From: a virus
Length of the DNA stretch: 25,881 nt
IMG/VR virus record: IMGVR_UViG_3300043409_000558
Location: 1 to 25,881 of that record
Strand: one strand, 5' to 3'
Position numbers and translations under genes: made by a program. This document shows, in pieces, positions 1 to 7,177 of the stretch (within the stretch, counting starts at the first letter, position 1; every line of letters starts with the position of its first letter). Under the pieces are notes generated by a model, which saw only the letters and a list, made by a program, of their open reading frames with translations, searched no databases and was not told the origin of the DNA.

Positions 1-999
1 CCCTGATATGCCAGAGAACCCCGAATAACCAGAAATACCTGAAAATCCTGAGTATCCTGAAATCCCTGAATAACCGCTGATCCCTGAAAATCCTGAGTAT
101 CCTGAAATCCCTGAATAACCGCTGATACCCGAAAAACCTGAGTATCCTGAGATACCTGAAAATCCTGAGATTCCTGAGTATCCTGAAATACCAGAAAAGC
201 CACTGTATCCACTTACGCCAGAACCTGAAAAACCAGATATACCTGAAAAACCAGAATAACCAGATATACCAGAAAACCCGCTAATACCAGAATAGCCAGA
301 AATTCCGCTGTAACCAGAAATTCCAGAAAAACCACTGATCCCAGAAAACCCTGAATACCCAGATATGCCTGAAAATCCGCTATACCCAGAAATGCCAGAA
401 AAACCGCTGTATCCTGATATTCCGCTGTAGCCAGATATTCCTGAATAACCTGATATTCCTGAAAAACCTGAGTAACCAGAGATGCCTGAATAACCACTAA
501 TGCCAGAGTATCCAGAGATTCCCGAAAAGCCAGAGTACCCTGAAATACCTGAAAACCCCGAATAACCACTGATACCAGACCCGCTATATCCCGATATCCC
601 CGAAAAACCGCTAATTCCAGAAAAGCCAGAATACCCAGAAATTCCTGAAAATCCAGAAATTCCACTGAAGCCAGAAATTCCAGAGTAACCGCTTATACCT
701 GAATAACCTGATATTCCAGAGAAACCGCTATAACCAGAAATACCTGAAAAACCAGAATACCCAGAATTGCCTGAAAATCCAGAGATTCCAGAAAAACCAG
801 AATAACCAGAAACCCCTGACCCAGAATATCCTGATATTCCTGAACCAGAATAACCAGAAATTCCTGAGTAACCAGAAATTCCGCTATACCCTGAAATTCC
901 AGAATAACCAGAAATTCCAGAATAACCAGAAATGCCTGAGTTCCCAGAGATACCCGAATAACCAGAAAAGCCTGAGTACCCAGAGACTCCAGAATAGCC
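1..999 (-). repeat. about 333-residue Gly-X-Ser triplet repeat array in the tail fibre
   Basis: Each 9-base step encodes Gly-X-Ser, often pairing into 18-base units (Ser-Gly-Ile-Ser-Gly-Tyr or Ser-Gly-Phe). At least three places (two near 815-850, one near 575) lose one residue to give Ser-Gly-Ser-Gly, resembling interruptions in collagen. X is bulky and hydrophobic rather than proline, which is unusual for a collagen triple helix. The array continues past the left edge. Confidence 0.85.
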
Positions 1000-1716
1000 T
1001 GAAGCGCCAATAAGGCTTACCCAATTGCCATTGATGTATGTTTCAACCTGAGCTAAATCTGTGTTGTAACGCGTGGAGCCGTTGGTGCCAACGCCACGCT
1101 GTGCAATGGTTCCGCTTGGTATGGTGATCGAGGCATTACCCGGCACGATGGGGTTATTCGCCAACCCCACCGTCGGGTTACCTGTACTTCCATCTGGGTT
1201 TGCAATTGACGTTTGGTTAGGCACATTTGCAATTGACAAAGCGCTGACCAGCCCAGCATTTACACCAACCAAGCCAGTCGATCCCGACATGGATTGAAAG
1301 TTAGTAAGGAAGGCACCAAGCGTTATTTGAGGGTTTGCAGACACCCCATTACCATTGGCAACACCTAACCCTGTACCAACCGTAATTTGACGCGCTGTGA
1401 GCGTGTTTGCGTCCGTTTTGACCTGTATTCCAACACCAGATGCATTTAAACTTGATGCCGCACCAGTTAAATTAATTTGTACGGTGCCTTGAGCACCAGT
1501 ATCAACTGTTTGGAGCCCACTTCCAACTGCCAAATAACGTGAATTTGGCAACCCAGCCTGTTGTGTGGCAGTCAAAAACGTGTATTGCAGGTTTGGTTGT
1601 GCCGCAATATTGCCAGTCGTAGTCTGAACAGTTACTCCATTTTGGACAATAGGTACCGATTCACCGCCAGTTAAAGCAAGTGCCGTGGGTAAATCAGTTA
1701 TTTTTACTTGTGCCAT
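1..1716 (-). CDS. tail fibre with collagen-like Gly-X-Ser repeats, C-terminus cut by window edge
   Basis: The frame opens with ATG at 1714-1716, sharing one base with the stop of the upstream Cys4 gene (TAATG), and stays open for 572 codons to base 1, so the C-terminus is missing. Residues 1-239 are a Gly/Ala/Thr/Asn-rich beta-type domain ending in the segment RYNTDLAQVETYINGNW, a pattern common in phage fibre and virion proteins just before the shaft. Residues 240-572 are almost pure Gly-X-Ser triplets with X mostly Tyr, Phe or Ile and occasionally Val or Asn. I infer a trimeric fibre shaft, with the receptor-binding tip beyond the window. Position at the end of the structural cluster, after the adaptor, fits a receptor-binding fibre. 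No strong Shine-Dalgarno is seen, so translation is probably coupled to the upstream gene. Confidence 0.8.
   Translation of the reverse strand, partial: MAQVKITDLPTALALTGGESVPIVQNGVTVQTTTGNIAAQPNLQYTFLTATQQAGLPNSRYLAVGSGLQTVDTGAQGTVQINLTGAASSLNASGVGIQVKTDANTLTARQITVGTGLGVANGNGVSANPQITLGAFLTNFQSMSGSTGLVGVNAGLVSALSIANVPNQTSIANPDGSTGNPTVGLANNPIVPGNASITIPSGTIAQRGVGTNGSTRYNTDLAQVETYINGNWVSLIGASGYSGVSGYSGFSGYSGISGNSGISGYSGISGYSGISGYSGISGYSGISGYSGSGISGYSGSGVSGYSGFSGISGFSGNSGYSGFSGISGYSGFSGISGYSGISGYSGISGFSGISGFSGISGYSGFSGISGFSGISGYSGSGISGYSGFSGISGYSGFSGISGYSGISGYSGISGYSGFSGISGYSGISGYSGISGYSGFSGISGYSGFSGISGYSGFSGISGFSGISGYSGISGYSGISGFSGISGYSGFSGISGFSGSGVSGYSGFSGISGYSGISGFSGISGYSGFSGISGYSGISGYSGFSGISGYSGISGYSGFSGISGYSGFSGISG
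38..127 (-). repeat. 45-bp tandem duplication inside the fibre repeat
   Basis: Bases 38-82 and 83-127 are identical except for the last base (44 of 45). The unit keeps the reading frame and adds 15 residues (five Gly-X-Ser triplets). Neighbouring repeats are much more diverged at the DNA level, so this looks like a recent expansion by slippage or unequal recombination. Confidence 0.85.
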
Positions 1717-2057
1717 TACGGTTGTAGATCAATTATGTCAATGTTTCCATCGTTTTCAGGATTGTTGGTGTTTTGTTCCGTACTGAGTATGGAGCTACCA
1801 TATCCACCCGTGGCAATGTCGTTTGGATCAGTTGCCACGCTGACATCAGGGCGCGGAAAGCGCAAAGAAATTTTTTCAGTCTTTCTTGCTGGCAGGCGAT
1901 ATGGGTCAATTTGATCGGCGCAGTTTTGCTGGCAGACTTTTAGACCGGGAAAATTGGGATCTGGCATTGCCTCATCAATAGCTCTTTTCATGCGACATCT
2001 ATCGCATATAAAGATCGCTACCGATGCGTTACCTACTGTATCAAGGAAACGAGGCAT
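1716..2057 (-). CDS. conserved phage protein with four-cysteine motif, probable head-tail or tail component
   Basis: 113 residues, ATG at 2057 with GAGG six bases upstream, three bases after the adaptor stop. Cys18-X2-Cys21 and Cys42-X3-Cys46 flank an N-terminal domain and could bind zinc. The segments DPNFPGLKVC (residues 33-42) and DPYRLPAR (51-58) match a small protein family I recognise from many tailed phages, usually next to the head-tail adaptor, although its exact function is unknown to me. The C-terminal half is acidic and Asn/Asp-rich and probably flexible. It overlaps the fibre start codon by one base. A zinc-stabilised virion or tail-completion role is inference from motif and position. 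Confidence 0.7.
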   Translation of the reverse strand: MPRFLDTVGNASVAIFICDRCRMKRAIDEAMPDPNFPGLKVCQQNCADQIDPYRLPARKTEKISLRFPRPDVSVATDPNDIATGGYGSSILSTEQNTNNPENDGNIDIIDLQP

Positions 2058-2060
2058 AAA

Positions 2061-3131
2061 TTACCTCGTATAAACAGAAATATTCGGAGCGTAATAAATG
2101 GGTGATTTGTCGCGGTTTTCGCTCTCAGCCATTTGGAAGTATTTTTCCGCTTGAGCCTCCAAATATTGGATTTTTGGCATGTCCACACTGGGCAACAACA
2201 AACTCATTTGATGGCTCAGCATCATTTGTATTGCTTGGTAAAAATACTGGGGAATTTCCAGTTCGCCATTTAAGTCGCCCACATCCATAACTTGGCGCGA
2301 GTACCAAATGGTCATTTGCACAAATGGATCGGATGGTGTTGGCCACAACACAATCTTAGACTGTGGCAAAGTGCGATTAAACCAATACTGATACGGCTGG
2401 TTGGCTGTAAAGTTTTTGTTTGGCAAATTGGTGTAGTCGTCGCGGTTCAAGCGAGACATAGTGACTTCTGTCGAGTTGTTGCCAATGTAGAACTCGGACA
2501 CGTTGAGGGTGCCGCCGCCAGTCTCGCGCATGCGGTAATACTGCGCAGTAACGCCGGGGTCAATGTCGTACCACAACCACTGGCCACTTACCCATGTTGT
2601 TACGCCCGTATTTTCAAGCAAATTCCACGTCACGTTATCCGAAGACCATTCCAGCAAAATGTGAAAACTGCCAGACGTTGCAGGCAAGATACCAATTGAG
2701 CCAGCATAGACTGGATAGTTATCGCCAAAATTTATGCCAATATTTCCATTTGGACTTGTCTGTGCAGTAGACGTCAATACGTTGTTGTCAAACGCCAATC
2801 CAGTTACGCCAGACGAAGAAAAGTATGACCCGCCTGCCGCAGGCGTTGGACGCGTCATATAACGGTATAAAGCGTTTAAAACGTCATTGCCACCCAAAGG
2901 AAGCAGGTACTCAAACTGGTCAGGCTGGAGGCCGTAAACCTTTTTGTCAATCGCCCAGTAATTGATGCCTTGATTAATCAGGTTAGACAAAATGAAAAAC
3001 AGCGCCTGCTTAGACGCCTGCACTTGTTCAACCGTCAGTTCCTCAGCCAACTTGCCCGAATGACGAGCGCCTTGGTCAATGAACTGCTGAACGGTAACAA
3101 CTGTCTGACCGACGGTGCCGCTGTATGCCAT
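2061..3131 (-). CDS. head-tail adaptor (podovirus gp4/gp11-type) with inserted discoidin-like domain
   Basis: 356 residues, ATG at 3131 preceded by AAAGGA five bases upstream. The N-terminal (residues 1-95, helical: VVTVQQFIDQGARHSGKLAE onward) and C-terminal (225-356) parts resemble the helical adaptor proteins that sit under the portal in podovirus-like phages. The segments MSRLNRDDYTNLPNK and LPQSKIVLWPTPSD are typical of that family. Between them, roughly residues 105-220 form a separate beta-rich module: ILLEWSSDNVTW (158-169) and YYRMRETGGGTLNVSEFYIG (198-217) match the pattern of F5/8 type C (discoidin) carbohydrate-binding domains. Adaptors of this type normally lack such an insertion. 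Position between small head-region genes and the Cys4 and fibre genes agrees with a neck role. The adaptor assignment is fairly sure; the discoidin call rests on motif likeness. Confidence 0.72.
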   Translation of the reverse strand: MAYSGTVGQTVVTVQQFIDQGARHSGKLAEELTVEQVQASKQALFFILSNLINQGINYWAIDKKVYGLQPDQFEYLLPLGGNDVLNALYRYMTRPTPAAGGSYFSSSGVTGLAFDNNVLTSTAQTSPNGNIGINFGDNYPVYAGSIGILPATSGSFHILLEWSSDNVTWNLLENTGVTTWVSGQWLWYDIDPGVTAQYYRMRETGGGTLNVSEFYIGNNSTEVTMSRLNRDDYTNLPNKNFTANQPYQYWFNRTLPQSKIVLWPTPSDPFVQMTIWYSRQVMDVGDLNGELEIPQYFYQAIQMMLSHQMSLLLPSVDMPKIQYLEAQAEKYFQMAESENRDKSPIYYAPNISVYTR

Positions 3132-3140
3132 TTTATTCCT

Positions 3141-3536
3141 TTACCATCCAGAGCAGTTCCAACGCTTCAAAGAGGCTTTTGCCCTTGGTGCATCGCCCTT
3201 AGCGTGCTCCACAACTCCACTCATTCGGGCACAAAAAGAATCTTTACGTGCGCCGCCTTGAGGTTGAGGTGCCTTGAGGTTAGAACCTGTTTCTCGATTG
3301 TACTTTTCTCTGCCTTTTTTTGTAAGTCCTGCGCCTTGTTTTACGGAAAGTTTTTCACCACGGCCAACTGCAAGACTTACGCCGCCTTCTTTTAATTTGG
3401 CGGTTTTTGCTGACTCTCGGAAGGCTTCAGCCGTTGGCGCACCTTTGCTACCAACTCGGCGCATCTTTTCGCCAGAGCCTTCAGCAATTCTTTCGCGTTT
3501 TGCATTAAGGTTTGCATACAAGCCCTTCTTAATCAT
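3141..3536 (-). CDS. small basic conserved viral protein (DUF6321-like C-terminus)
   Basis: 131 residues. I chose ATG at 3536, two bases after the upstream stop (TAA AT ATG); the Shine-Dalgarno is weak, so coupling is likely. The N-terminal half (KKGLYANLNAKRERI, then GSGEKMRR and SKGAPTAEAF) and the C-terminal half (GLTKKGREKYNRETGSNL, then QPQGGARKDSFCARM, GDAPRAKASLKRW) are both motifs I remember from many aquatic phages and also from large algal viruses; the second resembles the uncharacterised DUF6321 family. A central KLKEGGVSLAVGRGEK stretch carries the Gly-Gly motif seen in neighbouring proteins. It ends in Ser-Gly-Trp, and its stop codon region TGGTAAAGGA supplies the adaptor's ribosome-binding site. 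Strongly basic, so nucleic-acid contact is possible; function unknown. Confidence 0.75.
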   Translation of the reverse strand: MIKKGLYANLNAKRERIAEGSGEKMRRVGSKGAPTAEAFRESAKTAKLKEGGVSLAVGRGEKLSVKQGAGLTKKGREKYNRETGSNLKAPQPQGGARKDSFCARMSGVVEHAKGDAPRAKASLKRWNCSGW

Positions 3537-3538
3537 AT

Positions 3539-3877
3539 TTACCAATCAGAATTCTTTTTGCCCTTTGATGCTGTAGAAACACCGCAAGCTCCAAGATTAA
3601 TTTTCCCACCAGTGGTGTAACTTTTCTTGGCCGCTCCACCTTTTTTATACATTGCCGTGTTTGGTGGTGAGCTACCACCACCACCACCCAAAGCACTTTG
3701 GGCTTGTCCAATAGCATTACCAATCGTAGAAGCTCCAGAATTGACTTGACCAAGTCCGTCTTGCGCGCTACCGCCACCGCCACCCAAACCTTTGCCGCCG
3801 GGATTAGGCATTGGCACTGTAGGCGTGTCAGATGGACTAGGATCCGTCATTCCGCCAAGTGTTGCAATTGATGTCAT
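3539..3877 (-). CDS. Gly-rich small protein with KKGG-type motifs, unknown function
   Basis: 112 residues, ATG at 3877 with AAAGGA eight bases upstream, the AAAGGA being built from the upstream gene's stop codon. The protein is low in complexity: a Pro/Ser/Thr-rich start, two poly-Gly runs (residues about 32-36 and 65-69), then a basic tail with the motif pair MYKKGGAAKKSYTTGGKINLG and the end KKNSDW. These Gly-Gly motifs resemble those of the 447-residue protein and the large polyvalent protein nearby. I do not recognise a folded domain. Position between head-region genes suggests a minor virion or assembly protein, which is inference only. Confidence 0.65.
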   Translation of the reverse strand: MTSIATLGGMTDPSPSDTPTVPMPNPGGKGLGGGGGSAQDGLGQVNSGASTIGNAIGQAQSALGGGGGSSPPNTAMYKKGGAAKKSYTTGGKINLGACGVSTASKGKKNSDW

Positions 3878-3887
3878 TTTTTTTCCT

Positions 3888-4325
3888 TTACCAGTTAGAC
3901 TTTACTTTGCCGCCAGCTTTAAATGGCGCAACTTTTCCTTTGCCAATTTTTTCTGACCACTCTTTGCGATGACTTGCGGCCTTGTCGGATGCGCCACGTT
4001 TTTCGGCATGTTCAGTAAAATTGCGCAGTCGGTTTGACTCACCGCGGCGTTGCAAGCGGCCCAATTGCTTTTCAGACTCTGCAGTTTTTCCAGAGGCTTT
4101 TGCAATGTCAAACATTTTGCGATTAGCAGTAAGTTTATTTACAAGTTTTTTGCTTTTGTGTTGTTGAGTGCGAGTCATTTGACTAGCAGTGTCATCGCCA
4201 TCATCGTCCTCATTACCACGAGGGTCGCCAATAGCTTTGTAATAATCCACATCACTGTCGTAGTCCATTGGATTTGTGGACATTGCACGTCCACCCATGG
4301 CTTTTTTTGATTTGATGTGTGTCAT
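3888..4325 (-). CDS. basic protein of unknown function, structural module
   Basis: 145 residues. ATG at 4325 lies two bases after the upstream stop; a longer frame exists upstream but has no better start signal. The N-terminus contains KKAMGGRAMS, followed by an Asp-rich acidic stretch, then a Lys/Arg-rich helical half (QHKSKKLVNKLTANRKMFDI, then LQRRGESNRLRNFTEHAEKR). It ends APFKAGGKVKSNW, combining the Gly-Gly-X-Val motif with a Ser-X-Trp end shared with the next two genes. High charge and helix content suggest nucleic-acid binding or a packaged internal protein, but no known family is recognised. Confidence 0.65.
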   Translation of the reverse strand: MTHIKSKKAMGGRAMSTNPMDYDSDVDYYKAIGDPRGNEDDDGDDTASQMTRTQQHKSKKLVNKLTANRKMFDIAKASGKTAESEKQLGRLQRRGESNRLRNFTEHAEKRGASDKAASHRKEWSEKIGKGKVAPFKAGGKVKSNW

Positions 4326-4327
4326 GA

Positions 4328-4732
4328 TTAGTTGTACCCTTTGGTCATCTCCAAAATGCACCAATAAGTGTCGCCAGACGAAGCATCAGCCGTGCTAAAC
4401 ACAATGTCGCCAGTAACGCCAGTTCCGCCGTTGTTGGTGATACCACCAAAAGCGCTCATGTCAAGCGTTTGCGTTGCACCGGGCGACGACAGAAAGAACG
4501 GCACATCGGTTGTGGCATCCCAAAACATTCTGACTTCCATGCCGTGGTTGGCAATGTAGATTTTGGTAACCGTTACTCTGGTACAAGTTTGCCCAGAAGC
4601 GCTAGGGTTTAACGCAGAAACGTCTACCTTCAAAACCGCACTTTCACCAGTGCCATCACTGATGTTTGTAAATTTCATAATGACCGTGCGCTCACCATCA
4701 ATAAGCGTTTGGCTCGTAACTGCATCAGCCAT
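4328..4732 (-). CDS. small conserved phage virion protein
   Basis: 134 residues, ATG at 4732 with GGAG six bases upstream, just after a terminator. The start MADAVTSQTLIDGERTVIMK and the segments FTNISDGTGESAVLKVDVSA and VRMFWDATTDVPFF match a small beta-rich protein family I recognise from many environmental tailed phages, normally encoded among head and neck genes. It may be a decoration, neck or fibre-base protein; the precise role is unknown to me. The whole protein looks like one beta-sandwich, without signal peptide or membrane segment. The terminator just upstream suggests this gene and those after it are expressed at a lower level than the capsid genes or from a separate start. Confidence 0.68.
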   Translation of the reverse strand: MADAVTSQTLIDGERTVIMKFTNISDGTGESAVLKVDVSALNPSASGQTCTRVTVTKIYIANHGMEVRMFWDATTDVPFFLSSPGATQTLDMSAFGGITNNGGTGVTGDIVFSTADASSGDTYWCILEMTKGYN

Positions 4733-4746
4733 ATTTTTCTCCAATT

Positions 4747-4768
4747 AAAAGCAGGGGCCGAAGCCCCT
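4747..4768 (-). terminator. rho-independent terminator with UUCG loop
   Basis: On the minus strand AGGGGC, loop TTCG, GCCCCT, then GC and TTTT. The six-pair GC-rich stem with the very stable UUCG loop lies between the stop of the 447-residue protein (4776) and the start at 4732. The U-run is short, so some readthrough is expected. Confidence 0.75.
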
Positions 4769-4775
4769 ACTCAGT

Positions 4776-6119
4776 TCAGCACATTGCTCTTCCGCCGCTC
4801 CGTTTAGGCGCTACAGTAACTGATTTTTCAGTTTTTGTAACGCTACCCGCTGGTGCTGGCTTGCTAGTAAAGTAATCCTTCATCTTTTGATAACCCTCTT
4901 TGGCCATACTCAAAGGATTCAGCGCCTCTTCAAGCTCACGGCTTGCTTTGTCTGTAATCACTTTGGGATCGCCAGTTGGGGTAACACGAGATTCATTTTC
5001 ATACTTTTTTGCTTCGCCACCATTTTGGTAACGGTTTAATTGACCCTTTGCGGTGTCATGCGCGTCTCCTTTGTCATCCGTGTGGTAGTCGGCATCTTTG
5101 TAATGCTTACCCTTTGGATCAAAAAATTTGACTCGATGCTCACCGTAATCTACGTCTTTATAAACTTTGGCAACGTGACCCTTCGGGCCTGTATGGGTCT
5201 TCAATAAACGCAAAGGAGTGGAACCCCCCCAAGTGCTAGTTCCACCCTTAGCCTTTTTTGAAACTTCTCCGCCATCCTTAAAAGTACCAGAAACACGATT
5301 AGTGCTTACAGGAGACGAAACTGGCTTTTTGGGCATCGCGACGGGTTTGCCTGTATCAACAGTTCCCCCCGTCGCGTAGGCTTTTTTTGTTGAACCACCC
5401 ATCTTGTAGCCGCCACCGTTGGCTTTTTTTACGCCACCAGTGGTGGTGTTGGTCACGCCGGGTTTGGCCGTATCAGCAGGGCGGTTTTCCCAATTGACGT
5501 TTCCGCCATCTTTAAAACCCGCGCCGTTACCCATCCTGACGCCACCAGTGCCGCCTTTGGCTTTAGAACCATGTTCAGCGGTTCCTATGTCACCATTTAA
5601 ATACTTGCCTGCGTTGCCTTTGATAGTGCCGCCGTTGGCATAGCCACCTGCATTACCCATCTTGACACCGCCAGTACCGCCTTTTGACTTAGAACCGTGT
5701 TCAGCAGTTTCCATGTCAGTGTTTACGTACTTGCCAGCATTACCCTTGACAGTAGTTTTTGCCATGGATGCAGTAACACCGCCGCCATCAGCAAACTTCT
5801 TACCAGCCATAGCCTTCTTGATCATTTTGCGATCTTGAGCGGCGTCGTCATGCATCTCAGCTTTGCCACCTTTTTTGGCCATCATCATAGGGTTCATCAT
5901 TTTGGGGCTCATCGCTTTACGACGAGCCATCATTGACGGACGCTTAGGTGCCATGCCCATTGGGGCACTTGCCATTGCTGGTGCTTGAGCAGGCATAGTG
6001 GACTGCATAGGCATGTAACCGCCGTCTGCTTTTTTCTCAACTTTGCCGCCCTTTTTAAGCTTCAGAATTACTGAAGGCTCCGTGGTCATCATTTTGACCA
6101 TTGGTTTGAATTGGCCCAT
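4776..6119 (-). CDS. Met- and Gly-Gly-rich repeat protein, structural module, unknown function
   Basis: 447 residues, ATG at 6119 with AAGGAG six bases upstream. A Met-rich stretch (residues 36-80) and about ten Lys/Ala-X-Gly-Gly-X motifs (for example KKGGKV 22-27, KKGGKA 82-87, ADGGGV 110-115, KDGGNV 203-208, ATGGTV 249-254, KDGGEV 281-286, QNGGEA 365-370) dominate the sequence. Residues 123-164 and 165-206 are a 42-residue tandem repeat (30 identical), with a decayed third copy to about 252. Residues 312-362 look folded, with HVAKVYKDVDYGEHRVKFFD and DADYHTDD, a short module I associate with other aquatic phage proteins. It follows the capsid cluster and is followed by a terminator. It may be a virion-internal or surface protein; no enzymatic motif is seen. 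Confidence 0.7.
   Translation of the reverse strand: MGQFKPMVKMMTTEPSVILKLKKGGKVEKKADGGYMPMQSTMPAQAPAMASAPMGMAPKRPSMMARRKAMSPKMMNPMMMAKKGGKAEMHDDAAQDRKMIKKAMAGKKFADGGGVTASMAKTTVKGNAGKYVNTDMETAEHGSKSKGGTGGVKMGNAGGYANGGTIKGNAGKYLNGDIGTAEHGSKAKGGTGGVRMGNGAGFKDGGNVNWENRPADTAKPGVTNTTTGGVKKANGGGYKMGGSTKKAYATGGTVDTGKPVAMPKKPVSSPVSTNRVSGTFKDGGEVSKKAKGGTSTWGGSTPLRLLKTHTGPKGHVAKVYKDVDYGEHRVKFFDPKGKHYKDADYHTDDKGDAHDTAKGQLNRYQNGGEAKKYENESRVTPTGDPKVITDKASRELEEALNPLSMAKEGYQKMKDYFTSKPAPAGSVTKTEKSVTVAPKRSGGRAMC
5502..5753 (-). repeat. two tandem 42-residue repeats in the Gly-Gly-rich protein
   Basis: Bases 5628-5753 and 5502-5627 encode consecutive 42-residue units starting TVKGNAGKYV and TIKGNAGKYL and sharing TAEHGSK and KGGTGGV. 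Thirty of 42 residues agree. Both units end in a Gly-Gly pair, so the motif marks the unit boundary. Confidence 0.85.
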
Positions 6120-6129
6120 GTTGTTCTCC

Positions 6130-7107
6130 TTATGCTTGTGTGACGCCAAGAGCGCCAGCACGGGTTGCATTCGGGCCTGCCGCAATTGCTGGCAGGGCTA
6201 TCCCCATCACGAGGCGCTTGATGCCGTCACAAGCCGATGAGGGCAAATAAGTACCCCTCACATCGCCCGTGGTTGTGGTGGCTGTCAAAGTGGCGGCGGC
6301 GGCAAAAGTACCAGCATCTTCTGCTAGAGTGTTATTCCAACCAGCGCGAGTGATGTATCCAGCATCAGTGATGCGCAGTGGCGCACCCAAGATGTCGGTT
6401 GTACCCACCGCAACGGTTACCACGCTTGCGCCAGAGGCGGTAACACTGGCAATTTGGTAAAAAGCTTTTTTACCATTGACGGTTGTTGATGCTACTGCTC
6501 CTGTTGCAATTACTTCGCTCATGGCCTGACCGTAGTAGTCATAGCCAGAGACGGTAATGTTGACAGTAGTTGGAGAGCCAGCGCCTGTAGTTGTAGATAC
6601 AGCACGAGGACAGTCAAGTTGCAGACCTGTACCACCACCAGTAATGGTTGTTGATGTAACACCAGCACCTGCGGCAAGCGTGAGCGTGGTAGCAGTTGTG
6701 ATAACAGCGGCAACAATGTTGGTTGTCACTTTTGCTTGTGGTACAGCGTCCCAAATATAAACGCGCCCTAATGGGCCAACGCCTACGCTCATTGGAGATG
6801 GGTTTTGCAAAAAAGCATTACCAGAACCAACGATGGTGGAGCTTGCTACAGTTTGTGAGGCGCTTACGGTGTAAGTGCCAATACCGCCAGAACCCGTACC
6901 CAAAGCGGTAATGTAGGTTCCGTTGGTGAGTGAAGTTGAACTGTCAATAAACATACCCACAGTAATTGGGTCACCCGAAAGCATCTCGGTAACGGTCAAT
7001 GTAGTGGAAGCAATTGAACCAGTAAAAGTTGCAACAGCAGGGTATTGATCTGTACCCTGAGTCGTAATAGCAGTACCTAAAAATAGGTCGTCGGAAAATT
7101 GAGGCAT
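6130..7107 (-). CDS. phage structural protein downstream of the capsid gene
   Basis: 325 residues, ATG at 7107 with AAGGAG eight bases upstream; the longer open frame upstream runs through the terminator and is not used. The protein starts [20 protein letters not shown] and is made of Thr/Ser/Gly/Ala-rich beta-type sequence without Cys-rich or catalytic motifs. The segment [20 protein letters not shown] (about residues 62-81) is a pattern common in virion proteins of large environmental phages. [16 protein letters not shown] follows. Directly after the major capsid protein it is probably a head-associated or fibre-type virion protein. Ten bases separate it from the next gene. Confidence 0.7.
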   Translation of the reverse strand: MPQFSDDLFLGTAITTQGTDQYPAVATFTGSIASTTLTVTEMLSGDPITVGMFIDSSTSLTNGTYITALGTGSGGIGTYTVSASQTVASSTIVGSGNAFLQNPSPMSVGVGPLGRVYIWDAVPQAKVTTNIVAAVITTATTLTLAAGAGVTSTTITGGGTGLQLDCPRAVSTTTGAGSPTTVNITVSGYDYYGQAMSEVIATGAVASTTVNGKKAFYQIASVTASGASVVTVAVGTTDILGAPLRITDAGYITRAGWNNTLAEDAGTFAAAATLTATTTTGDVRGTYLPSSACDGIKRLVMGIALPAIAAGPNATRAGALGVTQA

Positions 7108-7138
7108 TTGATCTTCTCCTTGAAAAGCTTGATCAGTT

Positions 7139-7169
7139 AAAAAAAAGGGCTGGCTTTTTAGACCAGCCC
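7139..7169 (-). terminator. strong rho-independent terminator after the major capsid gene
   Basis: Minus-strand stem GGGCTGG and CCAGCCC with a nine-base loop, followed by eight T residues. It starts nine bases after the capsid stop codon (7178) and precedes the structural gene at 7107. It probably sets capsid mRNA level above that of the genes further left. Confidence 0.9.
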
Positions 7170-7177
7170 TGTTTGCT

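Noticed and set aside
1-999. CRISPR-like regular 18-base repetition
   Set aside because: There are no spacers; the periodicity is codon-based (Gly-X-Ser) within a coding frame.
213-1010. Two minus-strand open frames rich in Phe, Leu, Gln and Val in the fibre region
   Set aside because: They are out-of-phase readings of the Gly-X-Ser repeat, whose codons lack stops in that phase. The in-phase frame is continuous from 1716 to base 1.
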